Below the pieces are notes generated by a model. That model was not told where the DNA came from. It ran no database searches and saw nothing but the letters and a program-made list of their open reading frames with translations. A stretch of 64,000 nucleotides of DNA from DASZBR01 sp035943935 (GTDB lineage Bacteria > Pseudomonadota > Gammaproteobacteria > DASZBR01). This document shows, in pieces, positions 1 to 8,236 of the stretch (within the stretch, counting starts at the first letter, position 1; every line of letters starts with the position of its first letter). The DNA lies in NCBI GenBank assembly GCA_035943935.1, contig DASZBR010000006.1, forward strand, positions 204,051 through 268,050, written 5' to 3'. A program made the position numbers and the translations under genes.

Positions 1-1235
1 CCAAAAGAACATTTTGGACCAAGTACTCCTGAGGGTAATACTCCACTGCCAAAGTCATTTAAAAAACTGTTTTGGCAAAAAAATTTCGGAGGCCGTGGGT
101 CTACGGCTGATCCATCTGATACACTGGAAGGTAATATATGTTTCATTACATCCGTGTTAACTAAATGCAGCGCTAATCGACCCAAAGTCGTTGAGTCAGC
201 ACTCTCGTGCTGTCGCTCATAGACTTCTCGAAGTAACTCTACGTCGAGCTTCTCCGTTAACAGTTCCCCCTCTCTGAACACATAAAAAAGAAAGGTGAGT
301 GCAGAACGTAAACCACGCTGAAGGTTAATTTTGAATTCATCAAATTTTCTTTTAATTTCATTGTGAGCAAGCGATAGTTTAAGCGAAGGAATAATGTCAT
401 CTTTAAATACCGCTCTGACTTTATTAAGCGCACTGACAAAAACCTGACTCTCTTTCGACGAAAAAATAGACTCTGATAATAATACTTCCGATATAAATTG
501 ATATCGATCTTCGACGATCGTAACAATGGTCGCATTCGCTTCTTCTATGATTTCGATTTTTGACAAAGACGATGATCGACTCGAATCTTGCATCGCTTCT
601 TGATCAGATAACAGAACCTCCGCTTGCTCTCTGCCTGATACATTCTTCACCACCGCCGTTTTCGCTTTGACTTTATCTGGCGAAAATATAGGATGCATCG
701 AAAGTACAATGAGCCACGACTTCAGCTCTTCAAAAAACATATTAGGGGGATCGTAATTTATAACGGGAATACTGACTGATTTTTTTGTGGGTGTTTTTGT
801 AGGCGTACGCGCTTCTTTTTCTTCTTCTTCACTAAACTGAGCTGCACACAAATAACCTAATGCAATTTTAATCGACGTGGGAATCGGTGTTTTTTTCCCG
901 ACAAAGCTTATCCAATGATTAGGATCGCGCACAGGAGAAAATCCTCTCATCAAAAATTCAGGACGGTGATTAGCATCTACACGAAAAAAAAGTGGGAATT
1001 CAAATTGCGGGACTTTAGGTTCTTCCGTATTTTGTTTTTTTATGTGCTTTATGTCGAGCGTATTCAGTGTATGCGCTTTTTCTTGCGGCCAACAAATTTT
1101 TGTGAACAAGGAACGAATGGCTGCCATTTCATCACGTTGCGCTCGACTATATTCCGTCGAGACTTTTTTAGCGCCTCGATCTGCCTTCACAAACCATGGG
1201 GGTGTGCCACCCTCCTCGTTGTCCTTCTCGTCCAT
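1..1235 (-). CDS. Unknown effector-like protein, 3' end beyond the window
   Basis: An open frame of 411 codons runs from an ATG at 1235 off the left edge without a stop, so the C-terminus is not seen. A strong ribosome site (AAGGGGG) lies 5 bases before the ATG. The product begins MDEKDNEEGG, is rich in charged residues, and carries an acidic stretch (SEEEEKEAR) followed by a TPTKTPTKK linker about a third of the way in. No signal peptide, membrane segment or known motif is visible. The domain-like N-terminal part, low-complexity linker and charged C-terminal part resemble the other unknown proteins of this region. That it is a secreted effector is an inference from context only, and it lacks the PmrA-type box found before three of the others. 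Confidence 0.7.
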   Translation of the reverse strand, partial: MDEKDNEEGGTPPWFVKADRGAKKVSTEYSRAQRDEMAAIRSLFTKICWPQEKAHTLNTLDIKHIKKQNTEEPKVPQFEFPLFFRVDANHRPEFLMRGFSPVRDPNHWISFVGKKTPIPTSIKIALGYLCAAQFSEEEEKEARTPTKTPTKKSVSIPVINYDPPNMFFEELKSWLIVLSMHPIFSPDKVKAKTAVVKNVSGREQAEVLLSDQEAMQDSSRSSSLSKIEIIEEANATIVTIVEDRYQFISEVLLSESIFSSKESQVFVSALNKVRAVFKDDIIPSLKLSLAHNEIKRKFDEFKINLQRGLRSALTFLFYVFREGELLTEKLDVELLREVYERQHESADSTTLGRLALHLVNTDVMKHILPSSVSDGSAVDPRPPKFFCQNSFLNDFGSGVLPSGVLGPKCSF

Positions 1236-1274
1236 TCTGACCCCCTTATATTAGAGGTCAGAAGTCTACCATAG

Positions 1275-2216
1275 TTAACTCAGGCAGCAGGCAATCGGCG
1301 CAATATCCGAATGCGGCACTGTCGGCAAAAATTGATTGGTATAACACTGCGTAATATCAAAACTGGGATCAATAATCTTCAGATGTTTCGTATATAAACC
1401 CACTTTATGCCAATCCCGCTCAACATTTAATAAATTGCGGGAAAAGAACGGCAGGCTGCGAATAAATATTTTCTGGTACATTTCATTACGCAATTGCGGT
1501 TTGGCCTGACAGAGTAATTCAAACGCCTCATCAGGATGTTCCGTGGTATAAGACGCTCCTCTGTGCGTGGCATTCAGAAAACCCTTTAATAATTCAGGTT
1601 GTTTGAGCATTTCATCGGGAACGATATATTGCACCGAACAAAAACAACAGCACCCCAATCCGGCTAATTGGTCCAAACGTAAAAAATTAACCTCACCCCG
1701 TAGATGCTCTAATTCAACTAATTGAAAATTAATAAAACCAATACCCGTATCTATGATATCTCTATGAATAGCATCTGTGACATTCATGCCTATTTTTATA
1801 GTTTTGTAGCTATTTGGATCAATACCGGCTAGCACAGCAAGATCATCAATAATTTTCTTACCAAATTCGCCAATATACCCTACCCGCTTACCTTGAATAT
1901 CTTGAAAAGTATTGATACCTGCGGATTTTAAGGAAATTAATCCTGTCGGCGGTTCGTCTAATAACGTTCCAATCGACGTTACGTTATAACCTTTGGCTCG
2001 CGCAGCGACGGTATGAATCATGGCTTTGACGCCAATATGGACATAGCCTAATCCGACTATTTCAGTCACATCGCTGGGATCAGTGGGTTCTAATATAGCG
2101 AGATTAATATTTTCCTGCTCATAGAAACCTAACGCTTTGGCAACAAAAATGGGAGTGTGATAGGGATTGGCATACCAGTTGAGCAATAACGTCGTGCGAG
2201 TCTTGAGCTTTTGCAT
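1275..2216 (-). CDS. thi5: Thi5/NMT1-type HMP-P (thiamine pyrimidine) synthase
   Basis: The 313-residue protein closely resembles yeast Thi5/Candida Thi5, which makes the HMP-P pyrimidine of thiamine from PLP and an active-site histidine of the protein itself. Visible family marks are LLLNWYANPYHTPIF near the N-terminus, EPTDPSDVTE, GVKAMIHT (the lysine and histidine corresponding to yeast K62 and H66), and the iron-binding signature CCCFC. Most bacteria use ThiC instead; Legionella is a known exception with a Thi5. I start it at 2216 because a GGAG lies 7 bases upstream and because a longer frame from 2279 would run through a TPP riboswitch. That riboswitch makes thiamine-pyrophosphate control very likely. 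No other thiamine gene is adjacent. Confidence 0.93.
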   Translation of the reverse strand: MQKLKTRTTLLLNWYANPYHTPIFVAKALGFYEQENINLAILEPTDPSDVTEIVGLGYVHIGVKAMIHTVAARAKGYNVTSIGTLLDEPPTGLISLKSAGINTFQDIQGKRVGYIGEFGKKIIDDLAVLAGIDPNSYKTIKIGMNVTDAIHRDIIDTGIGFINFQLVELEHLRGEVNFLRLDQLAGLGCCCFCSVQYIVPDEMLKQPELLKGFLNATHRGASYTTEHPDEAFELLCQAKPQLRNEMYQKIFIRSLPFFSRNLLNVERDWHKVGLYTKHLKIIDPSFDITQCYTNQFLPTVPHSDIAPIACCLS

Positions 2217-2219
2217 AAG

Positions 2220-2246
2220 CATCTCCATAAATAAAACAGGGAGATG
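2220..2246 (-). promoter_or_regulatory. Shine-Dalgarno-sequestering hairpin after the TPP riboswitch
   Basis: Minus-strand CATCTCC (2246-2240) is the exact complement of GGAGATG (2226-2220), which contains the thi5 ribosome site; a 13-base loop separates them. The stem would hide the GGAG just upstream of the ATG at 2216. There is no T-run after it, so it looks like a translational rather than a transcriptional switch. The coupling to ligand binding is inferred. Confidence 0.6.
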
Positions 2247-2267
2247 GCGAAGGAAGTGCAATTCGTT

Positions 2268-2343
2268 TGGTGTCCTCACGCTGGTATTATCCAGTTCGAG
2301 TTCAACGGGTCACTCTCAGCCGATTTCTCAGCACCCCGCACCA
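2268..2343 (-). promoter_or_regulatory. TPP riboswitch (THI element) of thi5
   Basis: Read on the minus strand this stretch has the conserved THI-box parts in order: GCGGGGTGC, then GGCTGAGAG, then ACCCGTTGAAC, then CTGGATAATACCAGCG, closed by a TGGTG/CACCA P1 helix (2339-2343 with 2268-2272). It lies 52 bases before the chosen thi5 start. This aptamer binds thiamine pyrophosphate. In this family ligand binding usually lowers expression, here of the adjacent pyrimidine synthase. Confidence 0.93.
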
Positions 2344-2425
2344 TCTAAGACCGGCATCGTAAGTCCAATGACAAATTGAAGTCAAGAACTCATCACGTTA
2401 GAATGCGTTAGCGAGGGAAATAGCT

Positions 2426-3625
2426 ATGACCACATCATCGACATCATCATCTGCACAATGCCCGACACCCATATTTGATAATTTAGATTATTTAAAATTA
2501 ACACCAATAACATCAAACGATATTAAATACAGCATTGAATTTTTGGGCGCGTATGCCGGATCAACCGCAACGTTTAATGCGTATCGTCGTGAAGTCGAAC
2601 GTTTATTACATTGGTGTATTGAAATTGCACATAAATCCGTGCGTGAAATTACACGCGTTGATTTCGAAGCTTTCCTAAAATTCTGCCAAAATCCCCCAAA
2701 ATCTTGGATTGGATTAAAAAATGTCACGCGATTCATTGATAAAGATGGCGCACGCATTCCTAATCCCGAATGGCGTCCGTTTGTGGTCAGCATCAGCAAG
2801 AAAAGTTTTCATGATGGACAACGCCCAACGGTTGATGATTATTTATTATCCCAAAGCGCATTGCAGGCGATATTTGCTATTACCAGCAGTTTTTATCAAT
2901 ATTTGATTCAAGAAAATTATGCGGAAATAAATCCGGTTTCCCAAATTCGTCAAAAAAGCCAATTCTTGCGCAAAACACAAGGCAAAAAAGTTATTCGTAA
3001 ATTATCTGAACTCCAATGGAATTATGTAATTAACACTGCAGAAAACATGGACGAACGGACTTTATTTATTATGAACGCGCTATATTCCATGTACTTGAGA
3101 ATTTCTGAGTTATCGTCCAGTCCTCGCTGGGAACCGCAAATGCAGCATTTCTATAAAGACGGCGATGCTAATTGGTGGTTTAAAACGGTAGGAAAAGGCA
3201 ACAAAGAACGAGATATTGCCGTTAGCGATGCCATGCTTAATGCACTAAAACGTTACAGATTAAGTTTAAATTTATCTCCACTTCCCTCACCCGGCGAATC
3301 AACGCTACTACTTTCTAAAAATAAGGGTAAGGGATCGATTACGGGAACGCGTCATATTCGAAAATTAGTGCAAGCGTGTTTTGATAAAGCGGCGACACGA
3401 TTAGCGGAACATAATTTTCATGAAGAAGCGGATCAATTACGTTGTGCAACGGTTCACTGGTTGAGACATACGGGCATATCAGAAGACGTTAAAATTCGTC
3501 CGCGTGAACATGTACGTGATGATGCAGGGCATGGTTCAGGTGCGATTACGGATCGTTATATTGATGTGGAATTACGTGAACGACATGCGTCGGCGAAGAA
3601 TAAATTAATTAAAGTGCCCTCTTAG
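2426..3625 (+). CDS. Tyrosine recombinase (phage/XerCD-like integrase)
   Basis: This 399-residue protein has the tyrosine-recombinase layout: an N-terminal SAM-like DNA-binding part (about 30-170) and a C-terminal catalytic domain. The catalytic set can be seen complete: R225 in LRISEL, a lysine in VGKGNKER (K257/K260), H344 and R347 in HWLRHTG, H369 in AGHG, and Y378 in DRYID. It cuts and rejoins DNA at specific sites through a covalent phosphotyrosine. It is longer than XerC/XerD (about 300) and has an insertion between about 90 and 130, so it is unlikely to be the chromosome-dimer resolvase. No att repeats or phage genes are recognisable next to it. It converges on the next gene with a 17-base 3' overlap. 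Confidence 0.85.
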   Translation: MTTSSTSSSAQCPTPIFDNLDYLKLTPITSNDIKYSIEFLGAYAGSTATFNAYRREVERLLHWCIEIAHKSVREITRVDFEAFLKFCQNPPKSWIGLKNVTRFIDKDGARIPNPEWRPFVVSISKKSFHDGQRPTVDDYLLSQSALQAIFAITSSFYQYLIQENYAEINPVSQIRQKSQFLRKTQGKKVIRKLSELQWNYVINTAENMDERTLFIMNALYSMYLRISELSSSPRWEPQMQHFYKDGDANWWFKTVGKGNKERDIAVSDAMLNALKRYRLSLNLSPLPSPGESTLLLSKNKGKGSITGTRHIRKLVQACFDKAATRLAEHNFHEEADQLRCATVHWLRHTGISEDVKIRPREHVRDDAGHGSGAITDRYIDVELRERHASAKNKLIKVPS

Positions 3626-6600
3626 CAACTGCTGCGCTACTCCCATTATTGCTGGTTTGAGTTGCTGCAGTCGCTGCTTGCAAAACACTTCCTGAACTCT
3701 GATTCGCGCGTTTTGCCATAAGCTGACCATCAGATTTTTCCTGAGCAGCAATAAACCTCAAGAATTCTTTGGCCCCTGCGCCCTCTCCTTTTTTGGCTGC
3801 AGCAACAAATAGTTCGAGCGATGGGTTATCAATTACAATACCATGTTCCATAAAGTAGCGTAGACTTAAAAAATTGTAGTCGGAACAATTACTCTTCGCA
3901 TAAGCTGCGAAATTGCTGTGATATCGAGCTAAGAAGTCTAGTTCAATACCACTTTTTACGCACTGTTCAACCGCAGCAAGATCATGAATATCCACACGGT
4001 AAAATCTCCTCTCATCACGAATTACTCTTTTTGCGCAATTGATGTTTGACGAATATTTTGTGGAAGGTCGTTCCATAAAATAAAGTAACGAAAATCCTGC
4101 ATCGTTTTTAAGTCGTAAGAAGTCTGCTATCCGTCTGGGATCTAAATCTTCCAGATATCTTTTTATTAAGAAATGCATCAATTGGTGAGCAGCAGGAGTG
4201 TAATTATTTATTATCATTAACAATATACCCTGAACCAGCACTAGATGCTCACTCAGATCAATACCCAGGTGAATCAGCTCAATAATTCGTGGGAGATCAC
4301 TTTCAAGATAACACTGCTCAAACTCTGCTTCAATTTGAGGCGTAATGATTTTTTGGCAGACAGGAAGTTGTAACTTCTTTTTAAGTTTGCACTGAATAGT
4401 ACTCAACACGGAAAAACCTTGAGCATCTTTTTGTTTCAAGACATTTACAATTTCACTTTCATTAAAACGCACTAACCGTGTTAGACCTTTTGACATTTCA
4501 GCGACTGTTGAAGATGCTGATGAAAAACAAGCATGAATTTTATCAATGACACTCAATCGAGCTTTAAGCAGTAATTCTTCGGTACCCGGATAATCTTCTG
4601 GTATTTTGCCTTGAGCATCTCGCGCTAAAACATCGGCACCTTTTTCAATTAAACACCGTACGACTTCAACCTTATGCGTACAATGCAGTGGCGTCTTTTT
4701 TTCGTCATCTTGTGCATCAATCGCTAAACCCTGCTCAAGTAAAAACACAACGACTTCAGGTGATCGCGCATAATGCAGCGGCGTGCGCCCCGACACTACT
4801 TTAAAATCAGGGTTTTGGCCTAATTCCACTAAACGTTTCACTTCTTCAATATCATCTGCGCAAACACGATCGAAAAATCTACTATTCTGTTCTTTTATAC
4901 AAACTTCTAAAAATTTTACGATGCCGTGTTTATTCAGTACTCTTGCATTAAACAGTGCGGTTTTATTTGAACTATCTTGTGCATAAATATTGGCACCGCA
5001 TTCATATAAACAGCGTGCAACAGTCACAGTATGTGCGAGATGCAATAACGGTGAACCATCATGATCAGCGGCTTCTTGACTAAAATGCCTACGAATATAT
5101 TCAAGATTTTGATCGCAATTTTTATCTCTCACCGCGACACACAGTAATTCGCTGATATCTATTTTTATATCCGTACGATTTTTTCCCCGCAAATGCATCA
5201 CGCGTTTAAAATCATTTTCAGCCATCGCTTTTTTTATTTTTGCCGTATATATTTCAGAAAGATTTCGAATGATGACGTCTTGCATGGATTCATCCTCAGC
5301 TCGAAAATCTGCTCGCAAACTATCATTGACTGCATTGACTGCGACGAGATCTGCTTGTTCAACCTCTCCTGTAGTGATTACTAGCTGCTGCGCTAATACC
5401 GCGGGTGGAATATAACGCCGTAATGAATGATTTCGTTTAAGTGAAGGAAGTAATAACGCACTCAAGGTATAAGGTAGTTGATTACTGTCATAAAAAAATC
5501 GTCGATATCTCGCTCTGACTTCACTCGCCAAAAAACACCCTTGGAGATTAAGTACTTTGAGTGTTGTATTTTTTTCCAATAATTCTTGAAGCTGGTAGAC
5601 CATCGCGGGATATAATTTTAATCCATGCAAACATAATGTTGTCACAGTCTTATTAGTTTCGAGTGCTCGAAAAAGTTGAGTGAAAGCTAATGCCTCATCA
5701 ATAGTCGTAATATTACTTTTTAATGTAATTTCTTTTAAAGTCTGATCACTGGCTAATTTTCTTAACTCATCAGCAACTTTACTACTATCCAGTTCTACAA
5801 CATTTTGACCACTGAATCCCCACCCCGGTTGTTGTCGAACAGCAACTTCAGCCACCACAACAGGTTCTACTGTATATCCTTCTCTGAGTTTCGCGAGTTC
5901 TCCTGACATTATTGTTCGTGGTAAGGGATATTGTGTTGTATATACAGTGAGAGCTGTGCTCTTTTTAGGAATAGCAGGAACATCAAAAAAAACAGGTAAT
6001 AATTTATTATGACTTAACCAATCACCCCATCGTGATTTTGCCTTGGGCTGATGATATCGATCAAAATATCCTGCTCTACAATTCGTTAATACTGATAACC
6101 GCGCAATAATTTCTTTTATCACAAACAGATTATCTAACCGCGGGCGCTGGCAAAAATCAGTGGTTTCAAATCCTACGGCCAACAATAAATTTATATAACA
6201 ATTTAATTTTTCATCATAATCCCGTGAGAGCATTTTGCGTTGACACTCGGACACAATAAATTGAATTAAACTAAACAGTAATTCCGTACATTCATCTTTT
6301 CTGCCAGATAAATTCTGATTAATCACACCATTAAATGTTTGTATTTGTTTATCCAAGGGGAGTGTAAAAATATGGGGCGATGATAAAGGTTTGCCCACAC
6401 GAATCACATGCTCAACAGAATCACGCAACGCTGCTAGACGTGCTGCAGGATTGCTTTTAAATGACCGCAAGAAAGCATTATTTTTCTTTATAACACCTGA
6501 TACATATCCACCCAGCGTCGTTACACAATACTTAACATCTAAGCTATCGCCACGTTCTTTTTTAGCGCTACCCATACTTCGTCTTAATTTATCCAATGTT

Positions 6601-7346
6601 TCGCCAAAAGTTTCGCTATTTCCTTTAAGGGCTCGAATTTCATTTTTTTTCGTTTCAGGCAAGACATCAAAATAGGTAAAAAATCGGAGCACAGCGAGAG
6701 CAGCGGGCCCACCGGCATCATTGGAGGTTCCCTTGTGTTCCGCATTTCCTTTTTCTAAGCCATCTCTTAATGCAATAATTTCAGTATATAAACCACCAGG
6801 TTGCTCACCCGTATCACTAATGCGTCTCATTTCTTCTAATATTTCATATACTTTACCCGTACGTTTTAATTCTGCTTCGGTTAAGTTGTGATTATCGACA
6901 TAAATAACGACTTCTGAGTTTCGAATATTATTAAAGGCTGTCTCAGCCAATACTTTTAATCGTATAAAGTTTTTTCGATTATCCGAAATAAAGAAAGTTC
7001 CCCACTTTGTCTTATCCAATGCTTTCCATACAACATCGAGTGGATAGACACCAGGCATAAGTCGAGATTTTTTCCGCACCGCCAAATTATCACAAACAAC
7101 ATTCAGGGGATATTCAGGATTATGGGTATAACACAGCGGACCGTTGGCAATGAGGTCCCAGCGTTGACTAAAAAATGCGTCTAAATTTCCACCGTTACCA
7201 TTTACATGCGCATCGAGAAAAGGAATAGAAAAAACAGCATCAGCCAATTCGAGGAATAATAATGGCGATTGTTTGGGATTCCACACTTTTGCTTTGACCT
7301 GAGCAACGGCCGCTTTAGCTTTTTCTAACATGTTGGACCTGCGCAT
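3609..7346 (-). CDS. Ankyrin/LRR-repeat protein, probable secreted effector
   Basis: A 1245-residue protein with no signal peptide or membrane segments. Residues 1-500 match nothing I recognise. About 515-640 has leucine-rich-repeat-like units (KVLNLQGC, TTLCLHGLKL). About 733-925 contains ankyrin repeats, for example GRTPLHYA followed by VVVFLLEQGLAIDAQD, and KTPLHCT followed by VVRCLIEKGADVLARD. Large ankyrin/LRR proteins of this kind are typical Dot/Icm or type IV effectors in Legionella and Coxiella, where they bind host proteins. The PmrA-type promoter just upstream supports this. The start could be 7346 or, with better Shine-Dalgarno spacing, MLEKAK at 7331. The 3' end overlaps the integrase gene by 17 bases. 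The exact host function cannot be told. Confidence 0.85.
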   Translation of the reverse strand: MRRSNMLEKAKAAVAQVKAKVWNPKQSPLLFLELADAVFSIPFLDAHVNGNGGNLDAFFSQRWDLIANGPLCYTHNPEYPLNVVCDNLAVRKKSRLMPGVYPLDVVWKALDKTKWGTFFISDNRKNFIRLKVLAETAFNNIRNSEVVIYVDNHNLTEAELKRTGKVYEILEEMRRISDTGEQPGGLYTEIIALRDGLEKGNAEHKGTSNDAGGPAALAVLRFFTYFDVLPETKKNEIRALKGNSETFGETLDKLRRSMGSAKKERGDSLDVKYCVTTLGGYVSGVIKKNNAFLRSFKSNPAARLAALRDSVEHVIRVGKPLSSPHIFTLPLDKQIQTFNGVINQNLSGRKDECTELLFSLIQFIVSECQRKMLSRDYDEKLNCYINLLLAVGFETTDFCQRPRLDNLFVIKEIIARLSVLTNCRAGYFDRYHQPKAKSRWGDWLSHNKLLPVFFDVPAIPKKSTALTVYTTQYPLPRTIMSGELAKLREGYTVEPVVVAEVAVRQQPGWGFSGQNVVELDSSKVADELRKLASDQTLKEITLKSNITTIDEALAFTQLFRALETNKTVTTLCLHGLKLYPAMVYQLQELLEKNTTLKVLNLQGCFLASEVRARYRRFFYDSNQLPYTLSALLLPSLKRNHSLRRYIPPAVLAQQLVITTGEVEQADLVAVNAVNDSLRADFRAEDESMQDVIIRNLSEIYTAKIKKAMAENDFKRVMHLRGKNRTDIKIDISELLCVAVRDKNCDQNLEYIRRHFSQEAADHDGSPLLHLAHTVTVARCLYECGANIYAQDSSNKTALFNARVLNKHGIVKFLEVCIKEQNSRFFDRVCADDIEEVKRLVELGQNPDFKVVSGRTPLHYARSPEVVVFLLEQGLAIDAQDDEKKTPLHCTHKVEVVRCLIEKGADVLARDAQGKIPEDYPGTEELLLKARLSVIDKIHACFSSASSTVAEMSKGLTRLVRFNESEIVNVLKQKDAQGFSVLSTIQCKLKKKLQLPVCQKIITPQIEAEFEQCYLESDLPRIIELIHLGIDLSEHLVLVQGILLMIINNYTPAAHQLMHFLIKRYLEDLDPRRIADFLRLKNDAGFSLLYFMERPSTKYSSNINCAKRVIRDERRFYRVDIHDLAAVEQCVKSGIELDFLARYHSNFAAYAKSNCSDYNFLSLRYFMEHGIVIDNPSLELFVAAAKKGEGAGAKEFLRFIAAQEKSDGQLMAKRANQSSGSVLQAATAATQTSNNGSSAAVAKRAL

Positions 7347-7375
7347 CCTCTTATGGGGGAAAGACGTGAGGGAGG

Positions 7376-7408
7376 AGTATACCGGCTAAACCTTAAGGTT
7401 TTCTTAAG
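7376..7408 (-). promoter_or_regulatory. PmrA-type promoter of the ankyrin/LRR gene
   Basis: On the minus strand CTTAAG-AAAAC-CTTAAG (7408-7392) fits the PmrA consensus YTTAAK-N5-YTTAAK exactly. Ten bases later comes a -10 hexamer TATACT (7381-7376). The box sits where a -35 element would be, as expected for an activator-dependent promoter. The leader to the ATG is short. The same arrangement recurs at 14737-14769 and 52175-52207. Confidence 0.75.
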
Positions 7409-7448
7409 GTTGGGGGGTGAAAGTGAAGAAACATAGCGCAAATAATAG

Positions 7449-7535
7449 TAGCCTGGGTGGAGCGCGCAGCGCGGAACCCGGGATCACAAAAATCTATTAA
7501 TTCCCGGATTCCGCTGAAGCTTCATCCGGGCTACA
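7449..7535. repeat. REP-like inverted repeat pair
   Basis: Two imperfect arms face each other: TAGCCTGGGTGGAGCGCGCA with GGAACCCGGGA on the left (7449-7483), and TCCCGGATTCCGC with TTCATCCGGGCTACA on the right (7501-7535), separated by about 17 AT-rich bases. GTAGCCCGGATGAAGCG...CGGGA palindromes of this type are common dispersed intergenic repeats in gammaproteobacteria. It lies between the antitoxin stop and the ankyrin-gene promoter. Whether it also ends transcription is unknown. Confidence 0.65.
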
Positions 7536-7537
7536 GT

Positions 7538-7930
7538 TCATTTCGTCTTCGCCTGCCCACCTAAAATACGCTGAACCATCTTGGGTTCTTTAGAGATTAC
7601 TAACAGAAAATTACGAGCCATTTGACTGGGCTTACAGCGATGCTGTTCCCAATCCTGTAAAGTACGCAACTCCACTCCAAAGTAACTGGCAAACTTCTGT
7701 TGAGAAAGATGCATCTTGTCGCGAACAGCTTTAACGTCAATTTCTTTCACAGGATTAACAGGTCGCATCCGAGCAAGCTCTTCTTTTGTTAAAGGTGGAT
7801 TGTCGGGATCGCTTAATGCGTTAGCGGTTAATTCTTCTTCGGTCATACTACGAAGACGAGCGAGATCAGTGCCACCCAACTTGGGCTTGCTGCCTGGCAC
7901 TAATGTTACGCGAATAATCTTGCTTTTCAT
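7538..7930 (-). CDS. XRE-type HTH antitoxin partner of a BrnT-like toxin
   Basis: A 130-residue protein whose C-terminal half is a helix-turn-helix of the XRE/HigA kind (LSQQKFASYFGVELRTLQDW, then PSQMARNFL). It is encoded directly after the BrnT-like gene in the same direction. The ATG at 7930 has GAGGAG and AAAGG just upstream. A frame from 7972 would add 14 residues and is less likely. It is inferred to bind and neutralise the toxin and to repress the operon. The N-terminal part (VTLVPGSKPKLGGTDLARL, MTEEEL) resembles BrnA-like antitoxins, which usually carry a ribbon-helix-helix, so the HTH is a variant. Confidence 0.75.
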   Translation of the reverse strand: MKSKIIRVTLVPGSKPKLGGTDLARLRSMTEEELTANALSDPDNPPLTKEELARMRPVNPVKEIDVKAVRDKMHLSQQKFASYFGVELRTLQDWEQHRCKPSQMARNFLLVISKEPKMVQRILGGQAKTK

Positions 7931-8171
7931 CCTTTCTTGCTCCTCTTGCCGAAATAATTCTGTAGAATTCATCTCTAATTGTATAAATTAATGTAATGAT
8001 ATCTACATCAATTTTTCCAATTACCTTGTATCTAATCTCGCCATAGTCTTTACGATCATCTATGGTAACAACTCTATTTTCATCTAAGAAAACATAAATT
8101 GCATAATCAAAATCTATTCCATGTTTAATAAGATTAGATTGGTTCTTACTATCATTCCACTCATATTCCAT
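7866..8171 (-). CDS. brnT: BrnT-family toxin (RelE-fold ribonuclease)
   Basis: This 101-residue protein shows the BrnT pattern: MEYEWNDSKNQSNLIKHGIDFDYA at the start in short pieces (EWN..KN..NL.KHGIDF), DD.KDYGEIRYKVIG in the middle, and RIISARGARKDEK at the end. BrnT toxins are ribosome-independent RNases that cut mRNA when freed from their antitoxin. The expected end of the family is near EKQDY; about 13 further residues continue over the antitoxin gene, giving a 65-base overlap, longer than usual. The pair probably forms a type II toxin-antitoxin operon transcribed leftwards. Confidence 0.85.
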   Translation of the reverse strand: MEYEWNDSKNQSNLIKHGIDFDYAIYVFLDENRVVTIDDRKDYGEIRYKVIGKIDVDIITLIYTIRDEFYRIISARGARKDEKQDYSRNISARQQAQVGWH

Positions 8172-8236
8172 AAAAATTCAATGCCTCTTATTATACGGTA
8201 ATCCCGTAGTATTATCAACAGTACTGACGCACTACT

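Noticed and set aside
915..1274. Plus-strand frame of 119 codons
   Set aside because: It lies opposite the edge gene at 1-1235, which has a strong ribosome site and coding-like composition.
2167..2379. Plus-strand frame of 70 codons before the integrase
   Set aside because: It covers the TPP riboswitch on the other strand and has no ribosome site of note.
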